Origin: Flavobacteriales bacterium
GTDB lineage: Bacteria; Bacteroidota; Bacteroidia; Flavobacteriales_C; GCA-002722245
Reading direction: 5' to 3'
Assembly (NCBI GenBank): GCA_023251095.1
Contig: JAHEZL010000001.1
Span: 62,001 to 126,000, forward strand
DNA length: 64,000 nt
The notes beneath the pieces are model-generated. The model was not told the origin of the DNA and did no database searches. It saw only the letters and a list, made by a program, of their open reading frames with translations. Shown here one piece after another: positions 26,812 through 35,045 of this stretch; the first letter of the stretch is position 1, and each line of letters opens with the position of its first letter. The position numbers and the translations under genes were made by a program.

Positions 26812-26886
26812 TCGGGGCGGCAGGATTCGAACCTGCGACCTCCTGGTCCCAAACCAGGCGCGATGACCGGACTACGCTACGCCCCG
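26812..26886 (-). tRNA. tRNA-Pro (anticodon UGG)
   Basis: A 75-base cloverleaf on the minus strand. The acceptor stem CGGGGCG pairs with CGCCCCG, followed by discriminator A and no encoded CCA. The D arm GCG/CGC, the anticodon stem CCTGG/CCAGG with loop TTTGGGA (anticodon TGG at 26849-26851), and the T arm GCAGG-TTCGAAT-CCTGC are all perfect. UGG reads all CCN proline codons with wobble. Confidence 0.97.
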
Positions 26887-26978
26887 AGTACTCTTTTGAT
26901 TTTTTGAAAGAACTAATCTTCAAAACCGGAGGGCAAATTTAGAATATTTTTTTGTCCCACCAAGTTTTTACAAATTCT

Positions 26979-28076
26979 TTATACATTAAATCGGAAATGC
27001 ATCACATCTCCGTCGGCCACCACATACTCTTTTCCTTCAACAGAAAGTTTCCCTGCATCTCTGCAAGCCGCCTCTGATCCGTATTTCACGAAGTCATCAT
27101 ACTTAATTACTTCGGCACGAATAAATCCTTTTTCAAAATCAGTGTGGATAACTCCTGCAGCCTGCGGTGCTTTGAAACCAACTTTAATCGTCCAGGCTCT
27201 CACCTCTTTTACTCCTGCAGTGAAATAGGTACTCAACTTCAATAATTTATAAGCGGCAGTAATTAATTTATTTACCCCCGGCTCGGTCAATCCTGCATCC
27301 TGTAAAAACATCTGACGCTCTTCATAGCTTTCCAGCTCAGCGATATCTGATTCCAGTTTCGCACAAATAATCATCACTTCTGCACCTTCTTCCACAGCCA
27401 CTTTTCTAACAGCATCAACATGTTTGTTACCTGCAGCTATACTTTTTTCATCAACGTTACATACATATAATACCGGTTTCGCCGTAATCAGATTCAACTC
27501 CCCCAAAAGCAAAGCCTCATCTTCAGCCAAAGCCACAGATCTTGCAGATTTACCTTGCAACAAAGTAGCTTTAACACGATCTAAAACACTTACCAACTTA
27601 ATAGCGTCTTTATCGCCATGCTTGGTCATTTTGCTGGCTTTTTCCAAACGTTTATCCAGCGTATCTAAATCTTTCAATTGCAATTCGAAATCAATCGTTT
27701 CTTTATCGCGGATAGGATTGATCGATCCGTCCACGTGAATGATATTATCGTCTTCAAAACAACGGATAACATGCAAAATAGCATCGGTTTCACGAATATT
27801 TCCAAGGAACATATTTCCTAAACCTTCTCCTTCACTGGCTCCTTTTACCAGGCCGGCAATGTCCACAATCTCCATTACGTTGGCTTGCACACGCTCAGGT
27901 TTTACAAGTTCTTCCAGCTTCGTCAATCGCGCATCCGGAACAACGATAGTCCCAATATTCGGTTCAATTGTACAAAACGGAAAGTTTGCTGCTTGTGCCT
28001 TAGCACTTGACAAACAGTTGAAAAGTGTTGACTTTCCTACGTTTGGCAATCCAACGATACCACATTTTAATCCCAT
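26979..28076 (-). CDS. ychF: Redox-regulated ATPase YchF
   Basis: An OBG-family P-loop NTPase of 365 residues, the standard size. G1 is GLPNVGKST at 9-17, and the G3 region is DIAGLVKGASEGEGLGN. The G4 motif reads NVDE instead of NKxD, which is the known reason YchF prefers ATP over GTP. The C-terminal TGS-like region includes LSTYFTAGVKEVRAW, GVIHTDFEKGFIRAEVI and ends VMHFRFNV. YchF/OLA1 associates with ribosomes and the oxidative stress response. It is divergent from the transketolase genes with a 97-base spacer. Confidence 0.96.
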   Translation of the reverse strand: MGLKCGIVGLPNVGKSTLFNCLSSAKAQAANFPFCTIEPNIGTIVVPDARLTKLEELVKPERVQANVMEIVDIAGLVKGASEGEGLGNMFLGNIRETDAILHVIRCFEDDNIIHVDGSINPIRDKETIDFELQLKDLDTLDKRLEKASKMTKHGDKDAIKLVSVLDRVKATLLQGKSARSVALAEDEALLLGELNLITAKPVLYVCNVDEKSIAAGNKHVDAVRKVAVEEGAEVMIICAKLESDIAELESYEERQMFLQDAGLTEPGVNKLITAAYKLLKLSTYFTAGVKEVRAWTIKVGFKAPQAAGVIHTDFEKGFIRAEVIKYDDFVKYGSEAACRDAGKLSVEGKEYVVADGDVMHFRFNV

Positions 28077-28173
28077 GACAAAAAATTTAAGGATGCAAAA
28101 ATAGTCAAATAGTTGACAGTAGACAGCGCTCAGTTGACCGAAAATTGTATTTTCGTAAAAAATATATTCTGCA

Positions 28174-29019
28174 ATGGCTGATATTCAAAAATTAGAGCAA
28201 ATCGTTTCACAGGTTCGTCGTGATATCGTTAGAATGGTACATCAAAACAATTCAGGCCATCCGGGAGGTTCACTCGGTTGCACCGAATTTTTAGTTACCT
28301 TATATAATGAAGTGATGGAGCACAATCCAAAAAACTTCAGCATGGATGGAAAAAATGAAGATCTTTTCTTTTTATCAAACGGACATATCTCTCCGGTACT
28401 ATATAGCGTTTTGGGAAGAGCAGGATATTTCCCCGTGAAGGAAATGGCGACTTTCCGCAGTTTGAATTCTCGCTTGCAAGGCCACCCTACTCCGCATGAA
28501 GGATTAGAAGGCATAAGAATTGCATCAGGATCATTGGGCCAGGGTTTATCAGTAGCACTCGGTGCAGCTCAGGCCAAAAAATTAAATAAAGACAACAAGT
28601 TAGTATATGTTTTGATGGGCGACGGCGAGCAACAGGAAGGACAGATTTGGGAAGCAGCCATGTACGCCGCACACAACAAAGTAGACAACATCATTGCAAC
28701 AATAGATTACAACGGCGCGCAAATTGACGGATCAACCGACGAAGTTCTTTCATTAGGAGACTTAAAAGGCAAATGGGAAGCTTTCGGCTGGAAGGTTTTA
28801 GAAGTCGACGGAAACAAACTTCCCGAAATCGGAAAAACTTTAAAAGAAGCCAAAAGCCTCAGCGGAAAAGGAACACCTATCCTTATTTTAATGACCACAC
28901 AAATGGGACACGGTGTTGATTTTATGATGGGAACCCACAAATGGCATGGCGTTGCTCCTAATAACGAACAATTGAAATCGGCATTGGCACAAAATCCGGA
29001 GACTCTGGGCGACTACTAA
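28174..29019 (+). CDS. Transketolase, N-terminal (TPP-binding) subunit
   Basis: 281 residues, equal to the first half of a full transketolase. It shows the substrate/TPP residues NSGHPGGSLG at 26-35, SNGHISPVLY at 68-77, QGHPTPHEG, SGSLGQGLSVALG at 118-130 and the TPP motif GDGEQQEGQIWE at 149-160. Together with the separate C-terminal subunit it would form the active enzyme of the non-oxidative pentose phosphate pathway (transfer of two-carbon ketol units). The partner gene is not adjacent: a VWA protein gene lies between the two. Confidence 0.94.
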   Translation: MADIQKLEQIVSQVRRDIVRMVHQNNSGHPGGSLGCTEFLVTLYNEVMEHNPKNFSMDGKNEDLFFLSNGHISPVLYSVLGRAGYFPVKEMATFRSLNSRLQGHPTPHEGLEGIRIASGSLGQGLSVALGAAQAKKLNKDNKLVYVLMGDGEQQEGQIWEAAMYAAHNKVDNIIATIDYNGAQIDGSTDEVLSLGDLKGKWEAFGWKVLEVDGNKLPEIGKTLKEAKSLSGKGTPILILMTTQMGHGVDFMMGTHKWHGVAPNNEQLKSALAQNPETLGDY

Positions 29020-29104
29020 GAATAGTCCATGAAATATTCATCATTCAAAAAAACTAACCTATAATGAATATTCCATCTGACCTTAAAAAGAAAAATATCT
29101 ACAG

Positions 29105-30490
29105 ATGAAAAAACTGAAAGTACTTTTTCTTGCTTTCCTCCTCGCCTTCCATTATTCTCCTGCGCAAAAGCAGGTAGAAAAAGAAGACACTGTTATCACG
29201 CGCATCCTTTTTATTTTTGATGCCTCGCAAAGTATGTGGTCTAACATGGGCTCCGAGCGCAAAATCGTTATTGCGCAACGCTTATTATCGGCAGCTATCG
29301 ACAGTTTGAAAAATATTGAAAATGTTCGGGTCGCTTTAAGGGTTTACGGCAACAGAGTGGATATTAATAAAGGCGTGCAGGATTGTGAAGACACTCATCT
29401 GGAAGTACCTTTTGAAAAAGACAACATCGACAAAATAAAACATGTCCTCAAATCCACTCAACCCAAAGGAACCACTTTAATTGCCCGTTCACTGGAAGCC
29501 ACCAAAGAAGATTTTCCTGCCTGTAAAAACTGCAGAAATGTGGTGATATTAATTACCGATGGTATTGAAGCCTGTGATGGTGATCCTTGCGCAGTATCAA
29601 GAGCCTTGCAACAAAACGGCGTGATATTAAAACCCTTCATCATTGGTTTGGGCAATGGAAAAGAATACGATCAATACTTCCGTTGCATCGGTGAATATTA
29701 CGATGCATCAAATGCCAACTCTTTCAAAACCATTTTATCGGTGGTGATTTCAGAAGCCTTGTCTTCTACCACCTGTCAGGTTAATCTTTTAGATGTGAAT
29801 CAAAAACCTGTGGAAACCAATGTCACCATGACTTTTTACGACAAAAATTCACGGGAAGTAAAATACAATTTAATACACACCATGAACAGCAGCGGAAATC
29901 CCGATACCATTTCTCTGGACCCGATTGCCACTTACAATATTGTAGTGCACACCAAACCCGAAATGAGCAAAGAGAACGTGAAGTTAAAACCCGGTCAGCA
30001 CAACATTATCTCCATTGACGCTCCTCAGGGAAGTTTGTTTTTAAAGTCGAATGGCAACATGAACAACCAATACAATTTCAAATGTGTGGTGAAGCAAAGC
30101 GGCAAATCAACCATCATCAACGTTCAGGATTTCGAGAAAACCGAAAAATATATTGTGGGCGAATACGAAGTAGAAATTTTAACCATTCCGCGCATCATCA
30201 GCACAGTACAAATTGCACAAAGCACCACTTCTAAAATTGAAGTGCCTCAACCCGGAAAAGTAAGCTTCAACGCACTCGGCAGCGGTTACGGATTTATTTA
30301 TCAAACGGTAGACGGCAAACTAAAACTCATTTATGAGCTCAATACCGAACAACCCAACGAAACCATATACATGTTGCCCGGTACCTACAAAATTGTATAC
30401 CGCTCCAAAACAGCAAAGAGAACAATGTATTCAGTAGAAAAAGAATTTAAAGTTGAATCAGGGAAGCAAGCGAAAGTAGATTTGTTTTAA
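29105..30490 (+). CDS. Secreted von Willebrand factor A (VWA) domain protein
   Basis: 461 residues with a signal peptide (VLFLAFLLAFHYSPAQ). A VWA domain spans about 33-210 with the metal-ion-dependent adhesion site motif DASQS (D39, S41, S43), the threonine region PKGTTLIARSL and the aspartate strand VVILITDGIEACDGDPC. Residues about 215-461 contain two to three beta-sandwich domains of the carboxypeptidase-regulatory type. It lacks a T9SS tail, so it is probably periplasmic or released. Its position between the two transketolase genes is unexplained. Confidence 0.85.
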   Translation: MKKLKVLFLAFLLAFHYSPAQKQVEKEDTVITRILFIFDASQSMWSNMGSERKIVIAQRLLSAAIDSLKNIENVRVALRVYGNRVDINKGVQDCEDTHLEVPFEKDNIDKIKHVLKSTQPKGTTLIARSLEATKEDFPACKNCRNVVILITDGIEACDGDPCAVSRALQQNGVILKPFIIGLGNGKEYDQYFRCIGEYYDASNANSFKTILSVVISEALSSTTCQVNLLDVNQKPVETNVTMTFYDKNSREVKYNLIHTMNSSGNPDTISLDPIATYNIVVHTKPEMSKENVKLKPGQHNIISIDAPQGSLFLKSNGNMNNQYNFKCVVKQSGKSTIINVQDFEKTEKYIVGEYEVEILTIPRIISTVQIAQSTTSKIEVPQPGKVSFNALGSGYGFIYQTVDGKLKLIYELNTEQPNETIYMLPGTYKIVYRSKTAKRTMYSVEKEFKVESGKQAKVDLF

Positions 30491-30516
30491 CTTCGCACTT
30501 CCATTAAAAATAAGGC

Positions 30517-31470
30517 ATGAAAAAATTTGAAATACAAAACGTAAAAGATACTCGTTCAGGATTTGGCGAGGGGTTGACAGAACTTGGAAGAACCAATCCT
30601 GATGTTGTTGCCTTGTGTGCCGACTTAGTGGGCTCTTTAAAAATGGACGATTTCATCAAAGAAAATCCTGAAAGATTTTTTCAAATGGGTATCGCTGAAG
30701 CAAACATGATGGGCGTTGCAGCGGGTTTAACCATTGGCGGTAAAATTCCTTTCGCGGGAACTTTCGCCAACTTTGCTACAGGAAGGGTTTACGATCAGAT
30801 CCGTCAATCTATCGCCTACTCAGGAAAAAACGTAAAAATTGCTGCATCTCACGCCGGATTAACTTTGGGCGAAGACGGTGCAACACATCAGATATTAGAA
30901 GACATCGGCCTAATGAAAATGTTACCGGGAATGGTGGTGATCAATCCTTGTGATTTCAATCAAACCAAAGCTGCAACTATCGCTGCAGCTGCGCACGAAG
31001 GTCCGGTTTACCTAAGATTCGGCCGTCCGAAAGTTCCTAATTTCACTCCTGTTGATCAAAAATTTGAAATCGGAAAAGCTGTTGTCTTGAACGAAGGAAC
31101 AGATGTGACCATCTTCGCAACGGGCCATTTGGTATGGAAAGCCATTCAGGCCGGAGAAATTTTAGCCGAACAAGGCATCTCTGTTGAAATAATAAATATA
31201 CACACCATTAAACCTTTGGATGAAAAGGCAGTCCTAGCATCAGTGAAAAAAACTAAATGCGTGGTGACTGCTGAAGAACATCAGATGAATGGCGGACTGG
31301 GAGATTCTATCGCCCAGTTATTGTCGAGACAACTTCCCTCTCCAATTGAATTCGTTGCTGTTAACGACAGCTTCGGAGAAAGCGGAACTGAAGAGCAATT
31401 GATGACCAAATATGGTATTAATACTCCTCACATTGTGGAAGCTGTTCAAAAGGTGATCAAAAGAAAGTAA
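30517..31470 (+). CDS. Transketolase, C-terminal subunit
   Basis: 317 residues corresponding to the pyrimidine-binding and C-terminal domains. The catalytic glutamate that activates the TPP aminopyrimidine is E61 in QMGIAEANMMGVAAG, followed by the PFAGTFANFATGRVYDQIRQ and GATHQILEDIGLMKMLPG blocks and the C-terminal VLASVKKTKCVVTAEEHQ region. It completes the split enzyme. The VWA gene stop is only 26 bases upstream, so the three genes may be read through together. The ECF sigma operon begins 26 bases downstream. Confidence 0.93.
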   Translation: MKKFEIQNVKDTRSGFGEGLTELGRTNPDVVALCADLVGSLKMDDFIKENPERFFQMGIAEANMMGVAAGLTIGGKIPFAGTFANFATGRVYDQIRQSIAYSGKNVKIAASHAGLTLGEDGATHQILEDIGLMKMLPGMVVINPCDFNQTKAATIAAAAHEGPVYLRFGRPKVPNFTPVDQKFEIGKAVVLNEGTDVTIFATGHLVWKAIQAGEILAEQGISVEIINIHTIKPLDEKAVLASVKKTKCVVTAEEHQMNGGLGDSIAQLLSRQLPSPIEFVAVNDSFGESGTEEQLMTKYGINTPHIVEAVQKVIKRK

Positions 31471-31496
31471 GCAGTAAACACCCCAAAAAAAATTAA

Positions 31497-32045
31497 ATGG
31501 GGAATTGGACTGATAAAGAGCTTCTTGAAAAATTCCGTCATCCTGAAACCAGGAATTACGGTTTCAACCTCATTGTGCAAACCTACAACCAGCGAGTGTA
31601 TTGGCATGTGCGACGAATGGTTATCGATCATGATGATAGCAATGACCTTACACAAGACATCTTTATAAAAATATGGAATGGATTGGATGGCTTCAATGAA
31701 GATTCCAAGCTGTTCACTTGGATCTACCGTATCGCCACTAATGAGTGCATCACCTTTTTGAATAAAAAAAGAAAAAGATTTTTCATTCCTATCATCAATA
31801 TTGAAAATGAATTGTCGCATTCATTAGAAAGCAGCACGCATTATACAGGAGATGAAATTCAACTGAAATTACAAAAAGCTTTATTGACCCTTCCCGAAAA
31901 ACAAAGATTGGTTTTTAACATGAAGTATTTTGATGAATTGAAATATGAAGAAATCGCTGAAATAACTGGCACTTCTGTGGGGGCGCTGAAAGCATCTTAT
32001 CACCTCGCCTCAAAAAAAATTGAGGAAATTTTAAATAAGGATTAA
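31497..32045 (+). CDS. ECF-type RNA polymerase sigma factor
   Basis: 182 residues. Region 2 is visible as FNLIVQTYNQRVYWHVRRMV with DSNDLTQDIFIKIWNGLDGF and TWIYRIATNECI. Region 4 is ALLTLPEKQRLVFNMKYFDE with YEEIAEITGTSVGALKASYH, a typical sigma-70 region 4 helix-turn-helix. No FecI-like partners (FecR/SusC) follow; instead a single-span protein and a Spy-like periplasmic protein do, so this looks like an envelope-stress unit. Confidence 0.93.
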   Translation: MGNWTDKELLEKFRHPETRNYGFNLIVQTYNQRVYWHVRRMVIDHDDSNDLTQDIFIKIWNGLDGFNEDSKLFTWIYRIATNECITFLNKKRKRFFIPIINIENELSHSLESSTHYTGDEIQLKLQKALLTLPEKQRLVFNMKYFDELKYEEIAEITGTSVGALKASYHLASKKIEEILNKD

Positions 32046-32075
32046 ACCATTTTTTTAAATCATAGTCTTAAAAAC

Positions 32076-32486
32076 ATGAAGCAAAAATTCAACATAGAAA
32101 ATGATAAAATAAAATCAGGATTTTCTGCTCCCAACAATTATTTTACTGAGTTGGAAGTAAATATTCAACAAAGAATTTCACAAAAAAAAGCTTCTTTTTT
32201 CAATCGTTACAAATATGTTTTATCTGGAGTTGCTACTTGTGTTATTGGCGTATCTATTTGGTTTATTCAAGCCACTGAAAACAACACTATAATCGCGCCT
32301 CAGCCAACCCCAAATTATGCACTATACATCAACGATAATATTGAAGATTTTGACGAAGAATTGATTTATGAATCATATGCAGAAGCTTCCAACACGACAT
32401 CTGCCCGCGCAGCAGAAGATGAGGTTTACAGCTCGTATCTCATCGACAACGACATTGACGAAAACACTTTAATGGATGAACTTTAA
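32076..32486 (+). CDS. Single-span membrane protein, probable anti-sigma factor
   Basis: A 136-residue protein lying 30 bases after the ECF sigma gene. Its N-terminal 48 residues are cytoplasmic and polar, one transmembrane segment spans about 49-64 (YVLSGVATCVIGVSIWFI), and a 70-residue acidic outer part ends DIDENTLMDEL. This topology and the position are those of Bacteroidota anti-sigma factors, although no zinc-binding anti-sigma motif is present. The assignment is by context. Confidence 0.6.
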   Translation: MKQKFNIENDKIKSGFSAPNNYFTELEVNIQQRISQKKASFFNRYKYVLSGVATCVIGVSIWFIQATENNTIIAPQPTPNYALYINDNIEDFDEELIYESYAEASNTTSARAAEDEVYSSYLIDNDIDENTLMDEL

Positions 32487-32497
32487 AACCAAAACTT

Positions 32498-32992
32498 ATG
32501 AAAAACAAAATTTCAACGGCACTAATCGCCCTATTGGCAATAGCCACAAGCACCTATGCCCAGCCCCAAAAAAAGAAAGAAGAAATGAAAGCCATGAAAG
32601 TTGGCTTTATCACTAAAGAACTCAACCTCACTGCAGATGAGGCTCAAAAGTTCTGGCCAGTGTACAATGAGTTTCAGGACAAAATGGAAAAACTGCACAA
32701 AGAAAGAAAAGAGATCCACAAAGCTACAAAAGACAAAGGCAGTATTGATAGCTTATCCAATGCAGAGGTGGAAAAATTAGTAGACAAGGAAATGCTGTTG
32801 CAGGAAAAAGAACTGCAGATCAAAAAAGAATTCCATGTGAAAGTTAAAACCGTGTTACCTATAAAAAAGGTAGCAAAGCTTTACCGTGCCGAACATGAAT
32901 TCAGAAGACAGATTCTAAAGAAAATGAAAGAACACCATGGTCCGGGCGACCATCCAAAAGGAAAACATGGCGAACAAGACGAAGATGATTAA
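32498..32992 (+). CDS. Spy/CpxP-like periplasmic protein
   Basis: 164 residues with a signal peptide (MKNKISTALIALLAIATSTYA). The mature part is helical and charged, with the LTADEAQKFWPVYNEFQ motif near 46-62, which matches the LTxxQ-like element of the Spy/CpxP chaperone family, and a His/Lys/Asp-rich tail (KKMKEHHGPGDHPKGKHGEQ) that could bind metal. Third gene of the sigma operon; probably an envelope-stress sensor or chaperone. A strong terminator follows. Confidence 0.72.
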   Translation: MKNKISTALIALLAIATSTYAQPQKKKEEMKAMKVGFITKELNLTADEAQKFWPVYNEFQDKMEKLHKERKEIHKATKDKGSIDSLSNAEVEKLVDKEMLLQEKELQIKKEFHVKVKTVLPIKKVAKLYRAEHEFRRQILKKMKEHHGPGDHPKGKHGEQDEDD

Positions 32993-32996
32993 TAAG

Positions 32997-33030
32997 AAAG
33001 TCGGGAATAAAACTCCCGACTTTTTTTGTT
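32997..33030 (+). terminator. Rho-independent terminator of the sigma operon
   Basis: AAAGTCGGGA pairs perfectly with TCCCGACTTT across a seven-base loop and is followed by seven T residues. It starts four bases after the Spy-like gene stop. Confidence 0.92.
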
Positions 33031-33117
33031 TTTTTAGTTACTCAGTGTTTTATGCAATTTACTTTTATCTTCGACGTATCTGTAACATACACCGGCAGTA
33101 ATTTGTTTAATGATTAG

Positions 33118-33786
33118 ATGAAACGCTTACTTTCTATATTATCCATCAATGTTTTATTTATCGTAAGTGTCTTTTCTCAAAACACTGCGCCGGGAAACGT
33201 AATAGTGAGTCTGGGTGCTTCAAAAGATTCTTATTTCACACCTGTGTTTCAGCAAGCTTCGGCGTTTTCTCTTCCTCTGAATATAGAAGTCATGCTCCCG
33301 GGGGATTTTTCTATCGGAATAAAAGGACATCCGGTGTTCATCGACAATGTTTCCAACAGTTATTTATCCTCCTCTAACTCTACCAAAAAAAACGACAATA
33401 ACGGCTACCTCCTTTTTGCAATGGGTAACCTGAGCTACTACGCATACAATGAAGCTCGTTTGTTATGGAAAATCACGGGAGAAGCCGGTTATGGAAAAAT
33501 GGACAAAATAAAATTTGAAGAAGATATCCGCTCGCAAGTAAAAGCAGAAGGAATGATCTATCGCTTAGGCACTTCTATCCGCTATCATTTGGGAAATGAT
33601 TACGATGATATTTATCCCACTTTTTTTGAATTAAGTATCGGAACCTCAAGAATGATGATGAATGTGAAAGAAAGCAATCTGCAAGGCGCTTTACTTCCCA
33701 GCACTCATTCCTCCTGGGCTCCGTTAAATTTTTCTACCTTAGACATCGCGTTAACCTTTGGGTATCGCTTTGGAAAAGCAAAATAA
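33118..33786 (+). CDS. Small outer-membrane beta-barrel protein, hypothetical
   Basis: 222 residues with a signal peptide (LLSILSINVLFIVSVFSQ). The mature chain alternates hydrophobic and polar residues in strands (FSIGIKGHPVFIDN, LLWKITGEAGYGKMDKIKFE, IYRLGTSIRYHLGN) and ends DIALTFGYRFGKAK, typical of eight-strand barrels. No close family is recognised. It is six bases before the aminotransferase gene and may be cotranscribed. Confidence 0.65.
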   Translation: MKRLLSILSINVLFIVSVFSQNTAPGNVIVSLGASKDSYFTPVFQQASAFSLPLNIEVMLPGDFSIGIKGHPVFIDNVSNSYLSSSNSTKKNDNNGYLLFAMGNLSYYAYNEARLLWKITGEAGYGKMDKIKFEEDIRSQVKAEGMIYRLGTSIRYHLGNDYDDIYPTFFELSIGTSRMMMNVKESNLQGALLPSTHSSWAPLNFSTLDIALTFGYRFGKAK

Positions 33787-33792
33787 ATTGAA

Positions 33793-34971
33793 ATGAATAA
33801 CCGTCGACTCTTCCTTGAATATTTAGCACAAACCTCTCCCTTCCCTTTACAAATTGAAATTGAAAAAGCACAGGGCTGCATTTTGTATGGTGCGGAAGGA
33901 AAAGAATACATCGATTTGATTTCAGGAATTTCAGTGAGCAATGTTGGACATTGTCATCCAAAGGTAGTGAAAGCCGTTCAGGATCAGGCCGCCAAATACA
34001 TGCACCTCATGGTGTACGGAGAAATTATTCAGGGACCGCAAGTTAAACTGGCCGAAAAAATATCCGCTCTCCTCCCTCCTTCCTTAAATAATATTTACTT
34101 TGTCAATTCGGGAAGCGAAGCCATTGAAGGAGCATTGAAACTCAGTAAAAGATACACCCGCAGAAGTGAAATCATTTCTTTTAACAATGCTTACCACGGC
34201 AGTACCACAGGAGCGTTGAGCATCATAGGTTCAGAAAAATATAAAAATGCTTTTCGTCCGCTTACACCAATGACCACCAGCATTCGTTTCAACAATACTG
34301 ATGATTTTAAATACATCACCAACAAAACCGCCGCTGTTTTCATTGAACCCATTCAGGGAGAAGCAGGCATCATTTTACCTGAAAAAAATTATCTGAAAAA
34401 ACTGCGTGAAAAATGCACTGAAACAGGAACGCTTTTGGTTTTTGATGAAGTGCAAAGCGGATTTGGAAGAACAGGGAAAATGTTTGCTTTTGAGCACTAC
34501 GACGTAGTTCCCGATATTTTAATTTGCGCCAAAGGAATGGGTGGCGGAATGCCGATTGGTGCCTTCATCAGCTCTAAAGAAATCATGAGCACTTTGATGG
34601 AAAGTCCGATACTGGGCCACATCACCACTTTTGGCGGACATCCGGTTTCCTGCGCCGCCAGCTTGGCCTGCATTGAAGTGATTGAAGAAGAAAGATTGCT
34701 GAAAGATATTTCCGATAAAGAAGCTTTGTTTCGCAAACTACTGGTGCATCCCAAAATAAAATCCATCAGAGGTAAAGGTTTGTTTCTGGCTGTTGAGTTT
34801 GCATCGCGCGACATCAACTTCGCTGTTAATCACCAATGTTTGGAAAATGGTGTTTTTGTGGATTGGTTTTTATTCAATGATAAATCGTTGCGCATTGCTC
34901 CTCCGCTGACTATCACTGCTGCTGAGATTGAAGCTGCTTGTGAAAAAATATTGATGGCGATAGAAAAGTAA
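33793..34971 (+). CDS. Class III aminotransferase (ornithine/acetylornithine-type)
   Basis: PLP enzyme of 392 residues, the standard length. The phosphate-binding NSGSEAIEGALKLSKRYTRR lies at 105-124, the aspartate that contacts the pyridine nitrogen is D219 in LVFDEVQSGFGRTG, and the PLP Schiff-base lysine is K247 in LICAKGMGGGMPIGAF. Members transfer omega-amino groups (ornithine, acetylornithine, 4-aminobutyrate); the substrate cannot be read from these motifs. No arginine biosynthesis genes are nearby. Confidence 0.9.
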   Translation: MNNRRLFLEYLAQTSPFPLQIEIEKAQGCILYGAEGKEYIDLISGISVSNVGHCHPKVVKAVQDQAAKYMHLMVYGEIIQGPQVKLAEKISALLPPSLNNIYFVNSGSEAIEGALKLSKRYTRRSEIISFNNAYHGSTTGALSIIGSEKYKNAFRPLTPMTTSIRFNNTDDFKYITNKTAAVFIEPIQGEAGIILPEKNYLKKLREKCTETGTLLVFDEVQSGFGRTGKMFAFEHYDVVPDILICAKGMGGGMPIGAFISSKEIMSTLMESPILGHITTFGGHPVSCAASLACIEVIEEERLLKDISDKEALFRKLLVHPKIKSIRGKGLFLAVEFASRDINFAVNHQCLENGVFVDWFLFNDKSLRIAPPLTITAAEIEAACEKILMAIEK

Positions 34972-35036
34972 TTAGCCGTCCGTGGGGTATATAAAAGTTA
35001 GGTTAGTTATAACTCAATATAAAGGACGACTAATTA
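34969..35036. repeat. Imperfect inverted repeat between convergent genes
   Basis: TAATTAGCCGTCC at 34969-34981 and GGACGACTAATTA at 35024-35036 are complementary except for one position. The 42-base middle contains a second small palindrome (GTTATAAC). There is no T-run. It could be an intrinsic terminator-like structure or a small palindromic element. Confidence 0.5.
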
Positions 35037-35045
35037 CCACTTTCA

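Noticed and set aside
26706-26942. A 78-residue frame with the peptide AAGFEPATSWSQTRRDD
   Set aside because: This is the well-known false protein produced by translating the strand opposite a tRNA; it covers the tRNA-Pro and its hairpin.
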